From: an uncultured Verrucomicrobiota bacterium
GTDB lineage: Bacteria; Verrucomicrobiota; Verrucomicrobiia; Opitutales; Opitutaceae
Assembly: GCA_903876795.1 (NCBI GenBank)
Contig: CAIRBK010000024.1
Location: 62,001-126,000, forward strand
Direction: 5' to 3'
Length of the DNA: 64,000 nucleotides
In this document: positions 1 through 9,176 of the stretch, piece by piece
Numbering within the stretch: the first letter of the stretch is position 1
Layout of the letters: each line of letters starts with the position of its first letter
Position numbers and translations under genes: made by a program
The notes under the pieces: generated by a model
Databases searched by the model: none
Told to the model about the DNA's origin: nothing
What the model saw: only the letters and a program-made list of their open reading frames with translations

Positions 1-1203
1 ATCGTCTCGCGCGCCGATCCCGCGCTCACACTGCCGCAACTCGTCGTCCGCGATCCGCTTTCCGCGTTTCAAGCGGTCGCCCGCGAGCACCGCCGCGCCT
101 TTCGCGGTCCGGTCGTCGGCATTTCCGGCAGCGCCGGCAAGACCTCCACCAAGAACCTTCTCGCGCTGCTGCTGGGCGGCGAGGAGGGCGGGGTGCTCTC
201 GACCGAGGGCAATCTCAACAACCACCTCGGCGTCCCGCTGACGCTGACCCGCCTAGACCCCGACCGGCATCGTTTCGCCGTGATCGAGGCCGGCATCGGA
301 GCGCCCGGCGAGATGGAGGTGCTCGCCGGGATGATCGAGCCCGATTTCGCCATCATCACCCTGGTGGGACCGGCGCATCTGCAGGAACTCGGCGGGCTCG
401 AGGGCGTGGCCCGCGCCAAGGCCGCGCTGCCCGCCGCCGTACACACCGGCGGCTCGGCGCTGTTTCCCCAGTCGTGCGGCCGGTATGCGCCCTTTCGCGA
501 TCTCCGCGTCAACACCTGGCGGCTGGGCCGCGCCGATCTTCCGATTCCCTCGGATCTCCCGCCGGCCAACACGTTTTACACCCTTATCCAGTGCGCCGAC
601 GAGACGCTCATCGCCATGCGTGATTCCGTCTCGGGCAAGGCGCTTAATTTCGCCCTCCGGCGGATCTCCGACGGCATGGCGCAAAACGCCGCGCTGGCCA
701 TCCGCGCCGCGCTCCTCCTGGGCGTGCGCTCCGAGATCGTCCGTGATCGCCTGGCCGGCTGGCGGGCGGCCGAGCTGCGCGGCGAACTGCGCCGCGAGGA
801 TGGACGCCTGCTCTACGTCGATTGCTACAACGCGAACCCCGCGGCCATGGCCGACGCGCTCGATGTGTTCCAGGCGCTCGTCCCCGAGGACGAACCGCGC
901 CTGCTCGTGCTCGGTTGCATGGAGGAGCTGGGCTCCGAGTCGCCGGCCTATCATCTCGCGCTCGGCCGCTCGCTGCGACTGCGTCCGCAGGACCACCTGA
1001 TGGTTATCGGCGACGAAGCCGGTTCGGTGCGGGAAGGGGCGCTGGCCCAGGGCGCCCAGAAGACGCAGGTCGAGGTGGTGCAGACGCTCGACCCGGTGCG
1101 CGCGCGGCTGGAGGCGTTTCAAGGCGCGGTCTTTATCAAGGGCAGCCGGCGCTACCGGCTGGAAACCGTTTTGGGAGGGGACGGCGGCGCATCCGCCCAT
1201 TGA
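1..1203 (+). CDS. murF: UDP-N-acetylmuramoyl-tripeptide--D-alanyl-D-alanine ligase (5' truncated)
   Basis: The reading frame is open from base 1, so the N-terminal substrate-binding part lies outside the window; about 400 residues remain. The Mur ligase ATP loop GISGSAGKTSTKN is encoded at about 118-156, followed by the conserved GNLNNHLGVP segment. The C-terminal domain carries the YVDCYNANPAAM motif, the MurF form of the Mur ligase DxYxxNP signature. MurF adds D-Ala-D-Ala to the UDP-MurNAc-tripeptide in the cytoplasm, completing the soluble peptidoglycan precursor. It ends 7 bases before mraY and heads the dcw run in this window, so co-transcription is expected. Confidence 0.96.
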   Translation: MVSRADPALTLPQLVVRDPLSAFQAVAREHRRAFRGPVVGISGSAGKTSTKNLLALLLGGEEGGVLSTEGNLNNHLGVPLTLTRLDPDRHRFAVIEAGIGAPGEMEVLAGMIEPDFAIITLVGPAHLQELGGLEGVARAKAALPAAVHTGGSALFPQSCGRYAPFRDLRVNTWRLGRADLPIPSDLPPANTFYTLIQCADETLIAMRDSVSGKALNFALRRISDGMAQNAALAIRAALLLGVRSEIVRDRLAGWRAAELRGELRREDGRLLYVDCYNANPAAMADALDVFQALVPEDEPRLLVLGCMEELGSESPAYHLALGRSLRLRPQDHLMVIGDEAGSVREGALAQGAQKTQVEVVQTLDPVRARLEAFQGAVFIKGSRRYRLETVLGGDGGASAH

Positions 1204-1210
1204 GAACGCC

Positions 1211-2323
1211 ATGCTGAGCTATCTGGCAGACTACGAGGAATTCTGGGGACCGCTGCGCGTGCTGCGCTTCATCACGCTGCGCACGCTCATGGCCGCCGGC
1301 ACGGCCGCGCTGATCGGCTTCGTCATCGGGCCCTGGCTCATCGGCAAGTTGCGCGCGCTCAAGTTCGGCCAGCACTACGACGACGACCGCACCGGCGATC
1401 TTGCCCGCAGGTTCGACAAGAAAAACACGCCCACCATGGGCGGGTTGCTGATATTTTTCTCGGTGTTTTTCAGCACCGTCCTCTGGGCGCAGCCCAACAT
1501 CTGGATCGTGGTGGCGATGTTCGTCTACGCCGCGCTGACCGCCGTCGGTTTCCGCGACGACTACCTCAAGGTCGTGCGGAAAAACCGCGACGGCATCTCC
1601 TCGCGGGAAAAGATGGTCTGGCAGACGCTCATCACCGTGGCCGCGCTGGCCGCTCTGGTCTGGCATCCGATGAGCGCGCAGAAGATCCGCGAACTGTGGG
1701 TGCCGTTTCTCAAATATCCGGTGCTCACCGCCATGCCCGTGGCGGCGTTGTTCGTCCTGGTGTTTTTCTGGGTGGTCGGCTTCAGCAACGCCATCAACCT
1801 GACCGACGGGCTCGATGGGCTGGCCATCGGCTGCACGATCACCGTCGCTCTGGTTTACGGCATCATGGCCTACGCGGCGGGCAACGTGAAGATCGCCGAG
1901 TATCTGCTCATCAGCCATGTGCCCGGGACGGGCGAACTGGCGGTCGTGTGCGGCGCGCTGGTCGGCGCCGGCATGGCGTTCCTCTGGTATAACTCCTACC
2001 CGGCCGAACTGTTCATGGGAGACACCGGGTCGCTCGCGCTCGGCGGCCTGATCGGGCTGATCGCGTTCATGGTCCAGCAGCCGCTCACGCTTGTGATCGT
2101 CGGCGGCGTGTTCGTGGCCGAGGCGCTGTCGGTCATGATCCAGGTGGGCTTTTTCAAATACACCCGGCGCCGCCACGGCGAGGGCCGGCGGTTTTTCCTC
2201 ATGGCCCCGATCCACCACCACTTCCAGAAGGCGGGCTGGCCCGAGACCAAGGTCGTGCTTCGCTTCTGGATCATCTCGCTCATGTGCGCCCTGGCCGGCC
2301 TGGGAACCCTCAAACTCCGCTGA
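1211..2323 (+). CDS. mraY: phospho-N-acetylmuramoyl-pentapeptide transferase
   Basis: 370 residues, the usual MraY length, with about ten hydrophobic segments. It transfers phospho-MurNAc-pentapeptide to undecaprenyl phosphate at the inner membrane, making lipid I. Family motifs visible are KKNTPTMGGL near residue 75, the DDY pair in FRDDYLKV, NLTDGLDGLAIG near 197, the FMGDTGSLALGG loop near 268 and the histidine cluster PIHHHFQKAGWPETK near 333. Its stop TGA shares its last base with the murD start (TGATG), so murD is translationally coupled. Confidence 0.98.
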   Translation: MLSYLADYEEFWGPLRVLRFITLRTLMAAGTAALIGFVIGPWLIGKLRALKFGQHYDDDRTGDLARRFDKKNTPTMGGLLIFFSVFFSTVLWAQPNIWIVVAMFVYAALTAVGFRDDYLKVVRKNRDGISSREKMVWQTLITVAALAALVWHPMSAQKIRELWVPFLKYPVLTAMPVAALFVLVFFWVVGFSNAINLTDGLDGLAIGCTITVALVYGIMAYAAGNVKIAEYLLISHVPGTGELAVVCGALVGAGMAFLWYNSYPAELFMGDTGSLALGGLIGLIAFMVQQPLTLVIVGGVFVAEALSVMIQVGFFKYTRRRHGEGRRFFLMAPIHHHFQKAGWPETKVVLRFWIISLMCALAGLGTLKLR

Positions 2324-3615
2324 TGCCGCTCGTCACCCCCGAGTTTATCCGTCCGCTCCTCGCGCATCCCGTCGCCATCTTTGGCGGCGGTGTGAGCGGC
2401 CGGGCCGTGCGCGACCTGGTGGGCAAGATCGGCGGCACCGGTGTCATCTTTGACCAAAGCGGCGCCGACGGCACCACGGCCGAGTTCCGCGGCGCGGCCG
2501 CCGGCGCGCACCCGCTGGCGGTTTTTTCGCCCGGCTTCCCCCCGACGCACCCCTGGCTGGCCGAGGCGCGCGCGGCCGGCGCGGTTTGTCTGGCCGAGCT
2601 GGATTTCGCCTCGTTGTTCTGGCGCGGCTCCGTGGTCGCCATCACCGGCACCAACGGCAAGACCACCCTCACCGAGTTTCTCACCCACGCCTTGCGCTCA
2701 ATCGGCCGCGATGCCAGCGCCACGGGCAACATCGGTTATTCGTTTTCCCGGCTCGTGGCGGACCGCGACGGCGGTTCCCCCGACTCCGTCGCGGTCTGCG
2801 AAGTCAGCTCGTTCCAGTCGGAGATGCTCCGCCACTTCCGCGCCGACGCCGCCCTGTGGACCAACTTCGCCGAGGACCATCTCGAGCGCCACGGCACGAT
2901 GGAGGAGTATTTTCAGGCGAAGTGGCGCCTGTTTGAGCGCACCGTCGGCGGCCATGTGTTCGCCGGCAGCAGCGTGCAGGCCTGCGCGGAGAAGTTCGGG
3001 CATACGCTGCCCGCCGACGCGCATGTGGCCAGCGAGGGCCAGCCGGGCGACGTGCTGCTGCGCGGCACGGTGTTCGCGCATTACCCGCAGCGGGAAAACT
3101 TCATCCTCGCGGCGGCCTGGTGGCGAAGCCAGGGGCTGCGCGAGACCGCGCTCTACGCCGCCGCCCGGACCTTCAGCCTGGGCGGGCACCGGCTGGCCCG
3201 CGCGGCGGTGCGGGGCGACGTGACCTGGTGGAACGATTCCAAGGCCACCAATTTCCACGCGGTCGAGGCGGCGGTCACCGGTTTTGGCGCGCCGGTGATT
3301 CTGATCGCCGGCGGGAAGTCGAAGGGCGGCGACGTGGCCGCCTTTGTCCGCCGCATCGCCCCGCAGGTCAGGCACGCGTTTTTCATCGGCGAGACGCGGC
3401 ATGTGCTGGCGACGTTCGCCGGGGTCGCCGGCCTGGCCCACACCGTGTGCGGCGATCTGGCCGAGGCGGTGCGCCGCGCCGGCGAGACGGCGGTCGCCGG
3501 GGACAACGTTCTGCTCAGCCCGGGCTTCGCCAGTTTTGACCAGTTCAAAAACTACGAGGACCGCGGCCGGCAGTTCGTCGCACTCGTTAACAATCTGGGA
3601 GCCGTGGTCGTGTAA
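2323..3615 (+). CDS. murD: UDP-N-acetylmuramoyl-L-alanine--D-glutamate ligase
   Basis: 430 residues, close to the 438 of E. coli MurD. It adds D-Glu to UDP-MurNAc-L-Ala in the cytoplasm. The N-terminal Rossmann-like segment AIFGGGVSGRAV (about residues 18-29) binds the UDP moiety, the ATP loop is ITGTNGKTT at about 107-116, the WWNDSKATNFHA motif marks the central/C-terminal boundary, and the C-terminus has LSPGFASFDQFKNYEDRG, a MurD signature. An in-frame ATG 39 bases upstream lies inside mraY; the ATG at 2323 is chosen because it starts directly before the UDP-binding fold and overlaps the mraY stop by one base. Confidence 0.97.
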   Translation: MPLVTPEFIRPLLAHPVAIFGGGVSGRAVRDLVGKIGGTGVIFDQSGADGTTAEFRGAAAGAHPLAVFSPGFPPTHPWLAEARAAGAVCLAELDFASLFWRGSVVAITGTNGKTTLTEFLTHALRSIGRDASATGNIGYSFSRLVADRDGGSPDSVAVCEVSSFQSEMLRHFRADAALWTNFAEDHLERHGTMEEYFQAKWRLFERTVGGHVFAGSSVQACAEKFGHTLPADAHVASEGQPGDVLLRGTVFAHYPQRENFILAAAWWRSQGLRETALYAAARTFSLGGHRLARAAVRGDVTWWNDSKATNFHAVEAAVTGFGAPVILIAGGKSKGGDVAAFVRRIAPQVRHAFFIGETRHVLATFAGVAGLAHTVCGDLAEAVRRAGETAVAGDNVLLSPGFASFDQFKNYEDRGRQFVALVNNLGAVVV

Positions 3616-3655
3616 TTTCCCAATCCCGCTTAAATTTCCACAAACCAAATCATCT

Positions 3656-4552
3656 ATGAAACTCGTTAAAATCTTCGGCGTAGTCATGGGCGTCCATGTC
3701 GCCGTTTTCATGTTCATTTTCGCGATTCCGGGCTGCCGCTCCACCGGCAAGAAACCCGCGCCCTCCGCCGCTCCCGTCCTCGGTGCCGAATCATCCCCGC
3801 TGGCCTCCTCCGAAGCATCCTCCCCGGTCGGCGCGCCCGCCGCGCCCGCCGAGATCGCCTCGGTGCGCTTCAGCCCGACGCGTCCGGGCACGCCGGTCGC
3901 CGCCGAGGTGACCGCGCCGGCCGCGCCCGTCACCTACACCGTGGCCAAGGGCGACAACCTTTGGTCCATCGCCAAGAAAAACGGCGTCACCGTCAAGCAG
4001 CTCACCGCCGCCAACAACCTGCGCACCGATTCCACCCTGCACCTTGGTCAGAAGCTGGTGATTCCCGGCAAGGGTCCCGCGCCCGCCCTCCCGGCTCCTG
4101 CGGCCGCCGCCGCGCCCGCCCCGGCTCCTGCGGTCTCCGCCCCGGCGATCATTCACGTCATCAAGTCCGGCGAGACGCTCGGCGTGATCGCCAAGAAATA
4201 TCAGGTCAAGGTGGGAGACATCGCCACCGCCAACAACATCGCCGATCCCACCAAGATCCGCGTGGGCCAGTCGCTGAAGATCCCCGCCGCCCATTCCTCC
4301 GCCAAGGCGCCGGCCGCCCCGGCCAAATCCTCGGCCACACCCGCCGCCAAGGCCAAGCCGGCGGCTCCGGCTCCCGTGGAGACGCCCGCCCCGGTCCCCG
4401 CCGCCCCGGCGCCGGCCGCCCCGGTTTTTTCGTCGCCGCTGCTGGAGTCGGCTCCCGCCACCGGCGAGTCTCCGTTGATCACACCCTCGACTTCCGCGGC
4501 TGACGCCCCGGTGATCCGCGTCGAGGAATCCGGAGCTCCGCGCATCGAGTAA
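3656..4552 (+). CDS. LysM-domain lipoprotein inside the dcw cluster
   Basis: 298 residues. The N-terminus is a hydrophobic signal ending in a lipobox-like IPGC (Cys27), so the mature protein is probably membrane-anchored in the periplasm. Two LysM peptidoglycan-binding domains are clear: residues about 92-138 (YTVAKGDNLWSIAKKNGVT) and about 165-210 (HVIKSGETLGVIAKKYQVK). They are joined and followed by long Ala/Pro linkers. No catalytic domain such as peptidase M23 is visible. It sits between murD and ftsW, an unusual spot, and is likely co-expressed with them; I infer a structural or targeting role at the division site. The start is the ATG immediately before the signal peptide. Confidence 0.85.
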   Translation: MKLVKIFGVVMGVHVAVFMFIFAIPGCRSTGKKPAPSAAPVLGAESSPLASSEASSPVGAPAAPAEIASVRFSPTRPGTPVAAEVTAPAAPVTYTVAKGDNLWSIAKKNGVTVKQLTAANNLRTDSTLHLGQKLVIPGKGPAPALPAPAAAAAPAPAPAVSAPAIIHVIKSGETLGVIAKKYQVKVGDIATANNIADPTKIRVGQSLKIPAAHSSAKAPAAPAKSSATPAAKAKPAAPAPVETPAPVPAAPAPAAPVFSSPLLESAPATGESPLITPSTSAADAPVIRVEESGAPRIE

Positions 4553-4606
4553 GCGCCGTCATCAACCGTCCCGCCTCCACACTCCGCTACCCTGGAAACC
4601 GCCCAG

Positions 4607-5770
4607 ATGGTCCACGACGTTCCCGCGACCGATGCCTCTCGCGGCCGCTTCACGTTAAACGCGGCGGCGATCATCGTCGTCTGCGCCATCGGGCTGGTTT
4701 TCCTGGGGCTTTCCATTCTCTTCAGCGCGACCGTCTCGTTTAAGGGCGGTCCCTACACTTATCTCTACAAACAGATCGCCGGCGTGGGCATGGCCGCGTT
4801 TGCGGCGTTTGTGGTCAGTCGTCTCGATCTGGAATACGCCCGGCGTCATGTGAAGATCGTGGCGGGCGTGGCGGTCGCCCTGCTGGTTCTGGTGCTGATC
4901 CCGCACATCGGCATCTCGGTCAAAGGCAGCCGTCGCTGGCTCGGCCTGGGGCCGGTCAGGTTCCAGGTTTCGGAGCTGGGCAAGATCGCGATGGTCTTCT
5001 GCCTCGCGCATTATCTGGCGCTTAACCAGACGCGCATCGCCCAGTTCAAGCGCGGTTTCGTCTTCCCCATCGGTATCGTGGTCGGGTTCGCCGCCTTGGT
5101 GGCCAAGGAGCCCGACCTGGGCACGGCGGCGCTGATGTTCGCCGTCGGGTTGATCATGCTTTTTCTGGCCGGCGGCAGCTGGCGCTACATCATTCCCTCG
5201 GTGCTGGCGGCCGCCGGGGCGCTCGCCGTGGTGGTGATGCTGATCCCCAACCGCCTTCAGCGGTTCACGGCGTTCCTCGACGTCGAGGGGAACAAGCAGG
5301 CTGGCACTTACCAGCTCTGGCAGTCGCTGCTGGCGTTTGCGGTCGGTGGAACCGACGGCGTGGGGCTCGGCCAGGGCCGGCAGCAGATGAGTTTTCTTCC
5401 CGAGGCACACACGGACTTCATTTTTGCGGTGATCGGCGAGGAGCTCGGTCTGGCTTTCACGCTCGGCGTGGTGGGGGTCTTCACGATCATCTTCGTGGCC
5501 GGTTTCCTGCACCTGCGGCGCGCGCCCAACATGTTCCAGTATCTGCTGGTCGCCGGTGCGGTCCTCATGATCTGCCTGCAGGCCGTCATCAACCTCGGCG
5601 TGGTCACCGGCATCTTCCCGACCAAGGGCATGTCGCTGCCCTTTATCAGCGCCGGTCTCTCGAATCTGCTCCTGATGGGCGTGCTCCTCGGCATCATTCT
5701 CAACACGCAACGCACCTGGTCGCGCACCGGGCTGCGGCACGGACGTCGCGCGATGGAGGAAATCACATGA
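4607..5770 (+). CDS. ftsW: FtsW/RodA-family peptidoglycan polymerase
   Basis: 387 residues with about ten transmembrane segments. It belongs to the SEDS family, which polymerises lipid II glycans at the inner membrane together with a class B PBP. Visible motifs are GSRRWLGLGPVRFQVSELGK near residue 105 and, in the C-terminal half, EAHTDFIFAVIGEELG and PTKGMSLPFISAGLSNLL. The dcw location between murD and murG argues for the division enzyme FtsW rather than RodA. The final codons ATGA overlap the murG start. Confidence 0.95.
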   Translation: MVHDVPATDASRGRFTLNAAAIIVVCAIGLVFLGLSILFSATVSFKGGPYTYLYKQIAGVGMAAFAAFVVSRLDLEYARRHVKIVAGVAVALLVLVLIPHIGISVKGSRRWLGLGPVRFQVSELGKIAMVFCLAHYLALNQTRIAQFKRGFVFPIGIVVGFAALVAKEPDLGTAALMFAVGLIMLFLAGGSWRYIIPSVLAAAGALAVVVMLIPNRLQRFTAFLDVEGNKQAGTYQLWQSLLAFAVGGTDGVGLGQGRQQMSFLPEAHTDFIFAVIGEELGLAFTLGVVGVFTIIFVAGFLHLRRAPNMFQYLLVAGAVLMICLQAVINLGVVTGIFPTKGMSLPFISAGLSNLLLMGVLLGIILNTQRTWSRTGLRHGRRAMEEIT

Positions 5771-6864
5771 GCCACTACTTGCTCTCCTGCGGCGGCACCG
5801 GCGGACATCTCTCGCCCGGAATCGCGCTGGCCGAGGGCCTGGCCGCGCGCGGCCACACCGCGACGCTGCTCATCAGCCAAAAGCGCGTCGATGCGCGCCT
5901 GGTCGAGAAATACCCGCACCTGCGCTTCGTGCCGATTCCCGGTTCGCCGTTCACCCTGGAACCGGCGGGGTTCGCGCGGTTCGTGGTGTCGCAGACCAAG
6001 GGTTTTTTCACGAGCGTCCGGCTCGTGCGTTCCCTCCGGCCTTCCGGCATCGTCGGCTTCGGCGGGTTCACCACGGCGGCGGTCATCGTCGCGGGCCGAT
6101 TGCGCGGCGTGCCGGTCGCCCTCCACGAGGCCAACCGCGTGCCGGGCCGGGCCATCCGCACGCTCGCCCGTTTCGCGCGGCGCGTTTACCTGCCGCCGGG
6201 CATTGACCTCCAGGGACTGCGCGGGGATGTGGTGCGGCACGCCGGCCTGCCGGTGCGAGGCGAGATCAAGCGGCTCCCGCGCGAGGAGGCCTGCCGCCTG
6301 CTCGGCCTCGACCCGTCCAGGAAGGTGCTCGCGATTTTCGGCGGGAGCCAGGGCGCGACCGTGCTCAACGACTGGGCGCGCCGCGAACTCCCCCGGCTGG
6401 CCAACGAGGGCATCCAACTGTATTGCGTGACCGGTCTGGGCAAGGGCGCGCCGGAGGTGCTCAACCTCAAGGCGTCGGACCAATCGCCGGTCAGCGCCGT
6501 GTTCGTGCCGTTCTGCGACCAGGTGGCCGCGCTGCTCTCCGCCGCGGATCTCGTGGTCGGGCGCGCGGGCGCCGGCTCCATCGCCGAGCTGCTCCGCTGC
6601 GAGACGCCGGCCGTCCTGCTGCCGTTCCCGCACGCGGCCGACGATCACCAGCGGGCCAACGCCGCGTGGTTTGCCGGGGAGGGCGGCGGCCTGGTCATCG
6701 ATCAAAACGATCTTCTCTCCGTGTCGCGCGAGGTGTTCGCCTTGCTCGGCGACGACGACCGCCGCCGGGCGATCCGCGAGCGCCTGCAACGCCGCGATCA
6801 CGCGGCCACGCTCACGTTTATCCTCGACGATCTGGAGGCCCTAGACACCGGGAAACGCTCATGA
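5767..6864 (+). CDS. murG: UDP-N-acetylglucosamine--lipid I GlcNAc transferase
   Basis: 365 residues, usual length for MurG. It makes lipid II by transferring GlcNAc to lipid I on the cytoplasmic face of the inner membrane. The N-terminal glycine loop CGGTGGHLSPGIALAEGL, the GFGGFTT segment and HEANRVPGRA near residue 119 are typical; the C-terminal donor-binding part contains IFGGSQGATVLN and the VGRAGAGSIAEL loop. Start and stop overlap ftsW and the murC-murB fusion by ATGA, so translation is coupled on both sides. Confidence 0.97.
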   Translation: MSHYLLSCGGTGGHLSPGIALAEGLAARGHTATLLISQKRVDARLVEKYPHLRFVPIPGSPFTLEPAGFARFVVSQTKGFFTSVRLVRSLRPSGIVGFGGFTTAAVIVAGRLRGVPVALHEANRVPGRAIRTLARFARRVYLPPGIDLQGLRGDVVRHAGLPVRGEIKRLPREEACRLLGLDPSRKVLAIFGGSQGATVLNDWARRELPRLANEGIQLYCVTGLGKGAPEVLNLKASDQSPVSAVFVPFCDQVAALLSAADLVVGRAGAGSIAELLRCETPAVLLPFPHAADDHQRANAAWFAGEGGGLVIDQNDLLSVSREVFALLGDDDRRRAIRERLQRRDHAATLTFILDDLEALDTGKRS

Positions 6865-9176
6865 GCACGGGACGGCCATCACTCTTCGGACTCACGGTGA
6901 ACTCGGTGCATTGCGCCGGTGTCGGCGGCATGGGCGTGGGGCCGCTGGCGATTTATCTCGCGGGGCGGGGTTTCCGCGTGAGCGGCGAGGACGACGCCAT
7001 GGCCGAGGCCATGCGGGTGCAGCTTGTGCGCGCCGGCGTCGTGCTGACGGCGCCCGGCGAAATCCCTGCGGAGTGTCAGTTGGTGGCGTGCTCCTCCGCC
7101 ATCGCGCCCGCGCATCCCGTCATGACGGCGGCCAGCGCGCGAGGATTGCCCGTGGTGCGGCGCGGTGAATTGCTCGCCGAGGTCACGAAAGACCGCCGGC
7201 TGGTCGCCGTGTGCGGCTCGCACGGCAAGACGACCACGACCGCGATGCTGGTCTCGGCGTTGCGCGCGGCGGATTTCCCGGCCGGCCATGTGTTGGGCGG
7301 ACTCTTCAACAGCGACCTGCTTCCGCCCGCCGGCGTCGGCGCCAACGACTGGGTCGTGGCCGAGATCGACGAGAGCGACGGGACGATCGCGCGTTTCTCG
7401 CCGACGGTGACCGTCGCGGTGAACCTCGACTGGGATCACCCGGATTACTACCGCACGGCGGCGGAGCTTGAAGCGACGTTTCGCGCTTTGTTCGAGCGCA
7501 CCACGCAGGCGGTGCTCATCAACGCCGGATGCGCGGTCTCGGTACGGGTGGCGGCGGGACTTCCGCGCGCCGCGATCACCTTCGGGCCGGCGGGCGATTA
7601 TCGCGCCGCAGTCGCCGAAGCCGGTGCGACCGTCACGGAACTCGCTTTGGGCGGAATGTTTCCCTTGGGGAGCGCGACGGTGCGCGCCACTGGCGGGTTC
7701 AACGCGCTCAACGCCGCGGCCGCGCTGGCGGCGGCTCATGTGATCGGGGCGGAAAAACTTTCCAGCCAGTCGCTGGCTGACTACCCGGGTGTGCGACGCC
7801 GCCAGGCGGTGTTGCGCACCACGGGGGATTTTACGGCGGTCGAGGACTACGCCCACCATCCGGCGGAGATCCGCGCGCTTCTTGGCAGCCTCCGTTCGAG
7901 GGCGGGAGGGCGTTTGTGCGCTGTCTTCCAGCCGCACCGGTTCAGCCGTACCGCGCAGTTCAAGGTGGAGTTCGCAGCCGCGTTGGCCGCCGCGGACGCG
8001 GTTTACCTGATCGATGTCTATGGCGCCGGCGAGTCGCCAATCCCGGGCGGCACGACGGCGGATTTGTTTGCGGAGTTGCAACGCCAGTCTCCGTCGCTGG
8101 CGGTGGTGCATCACGCGGGCTCCACGCAGGCCACGCTGGCGCGGCTGGCCGCCGAGGTGCGCCCGGGCGACCTGGTGGCTTTTGTGGGCGCCGGCGACAT
8201 CGACACGACGGCCCGCGAGTGGCTAGCCGGGCTGGTGTCGGCCAAGTGGGACCGGATCGCCGCGACGCTCTCCGGGGTCGTGTCGCCCGCGACCAAGGTG
8301 AGGCGCGACGAGCCGCTCGCGGGCAAGACCACGATGCGCCTCGGCGGCGCGGCGCGCGTTTATGCCGAGCCGGCCTCCGTCGAGGATTTGCAGGCGTTGA
8401 TCGTGGCCGCGAAGGGACATGCCTGGCCGGTGATCGTGCTCGGGCGAGGCTCCAATCTCGTCGTGCCCGACGAGGGCGTGGACGGGCTGGTGATCAGTCT
8501 GCGCCAGGCGGCATGGGAGGGTTTCGAGCATCAGGCCGACGGACGCGTTTGGGCCGGCGCGGGGCTGCGACTGAAAAATCTCTGCGGTCTGGCGGCCAAG
8601 GCCGGGCTGGTCGGTTTCGAGTTTCTGGAAGGCATCCCCGGCAACCTCGGCGGCGCGCTGCGCATGAACGCCGGGGCGATGGGCGGATGGATGTTTGACG
8701 TGGTCGAGGAGGTGCGGCTGATGACGCTCGCCGGAGAGATCCGCACGTTGAAGAAAGCCGAGATGCGTGTGGACTACCGGCATTGCGCGGAGTTGCACGA
8801 CGCCATCGCGCTGGGCGCGCTGCTCAAGCCGGCCTCGCAGTCGGAGGCCGCCTCGATCGCGGCGCAGATCGAGGTCTACAAGGAGAAGCGCCAGAAGTCG
8901 CAGCCGCGCGAGCCGAGCGCGGGCTGCATATTCAAGAATCCGCCGAACGATTCCGCCGGGCGATTGATCGACGCGACCGGACTCAAGGGCGAGCGGGTGG
9001 GGGACGCCGAGGTCTCGCCCGTGCATGCCAACTTTATCGTGAACCGAGGCAACGCCACCGCCGCCGACGTGATCGCGCTGGTCCGCCGCGTGCGCGCCCG
9101 CGTCGAGCAGGCGCAGGGCGTGAGGCTCGAGCCCGAGGTGCTGCTCTACGGCCAGCAATGGAAGGACGTTTTATGA
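6861..9176 (+). CDS. murC-murB: bifunctional UDP-N-acetylmuramate--L-alanine ligase / UDP-N-acetylenolpyruvoylglucosamine reductase (MurC-MurB fusion)
   Basis: 771 residues in one uninterrupted frame. Residues 1 to about 462 are MurC: N-terminal HCAGVGGMGVG (17-27), ATP loop GSHGKTTTT (119-127) and EDYAHHP (328-334). Residues about 470-771 are MurB: FAD-binding VLGRGSNLVVPDEGVDGLVI, GIPGNLGGALRMNAGAMGG from 591, and SAGCIFKNP with the conserved Ser at 686 expected to protonate the enol. MurB makes UDP-MurNAc and MurC uses it directly, so the fusion joins consecutive steps, with the domains in reverse pathway order. It overlaps murG and ddl by ATGA. Confidence 0.96.
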   Translation: MSTGRPSLFGLTVNSVHCAGVGGMGVGPLAIYLAGRGFRVSGEDDAMAEAMRVQLVRAGVVLTAPGEIPAECQLVACSSAIAPAHPVMTAASARGLPVVRRGELLAEVTKDRRLVAVCGSHGKTTTTAMLVSALRAADFPAGHVLGGLFNSDLLPPAGVGANDWVVAEIDESDGTIARFSPTVTVAVNLDWDHPDYYRTAAELEATFRALFERTTQAVLINAGCAVSVRVAAGLPRAAITFGPAGDYRAAVAEAGATVTELALGGMFPLGSATVRATGGFNALNAAAALAAAHVIGAEKLSSQSLADYPGVRRRQAVLRTTGDFTAVEDYAHHPAEIRALLGSLRSRAGGRLCAVFQPHRFSRTAQFKVEFAAALAAADAVYLIDVYGAGESPIPGGTTADLFAELQRQSPSLAVVHHAGSTQATLARLAAEVRPGDLVAFVGAGDIDTTAREWLAGLVSAKWDRIAATLSGVVSPATKVRRDEPLAGKTTMRLGGAARVYAEPASVEDLQALIVAAKGHAWPVIVLGRGSNLVVPDEGVDGLVISLRQAAWEGFEHQADGRVWAGAGLRLKNLCGLAAKAGLVGFEFLEGIPGNLGGALRMNAGAMGGWMFDVVEEVRLMTLAGEIRTLKKAEMRVDYRHCAELHDAIALGALLKPASQSEAASIAAQIEVYKEKRQKSQPREPSAGCIFKNPPNDSAGRLIDATGLKGERVGDAEVSPVHANFIVNRGNATAADVIALVRRVRARVEQAQGVRLEPEVLLYGQQWKDVL

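Noticed and set aside
4655..5740. A long open frame on the minus strand opposite ftsW
   Set aside because: Its protein is Asp/His/Gln-rich with no family resemblance and it mirrors a clearly real gene; GC-rich third positions make such antisense frames common here.
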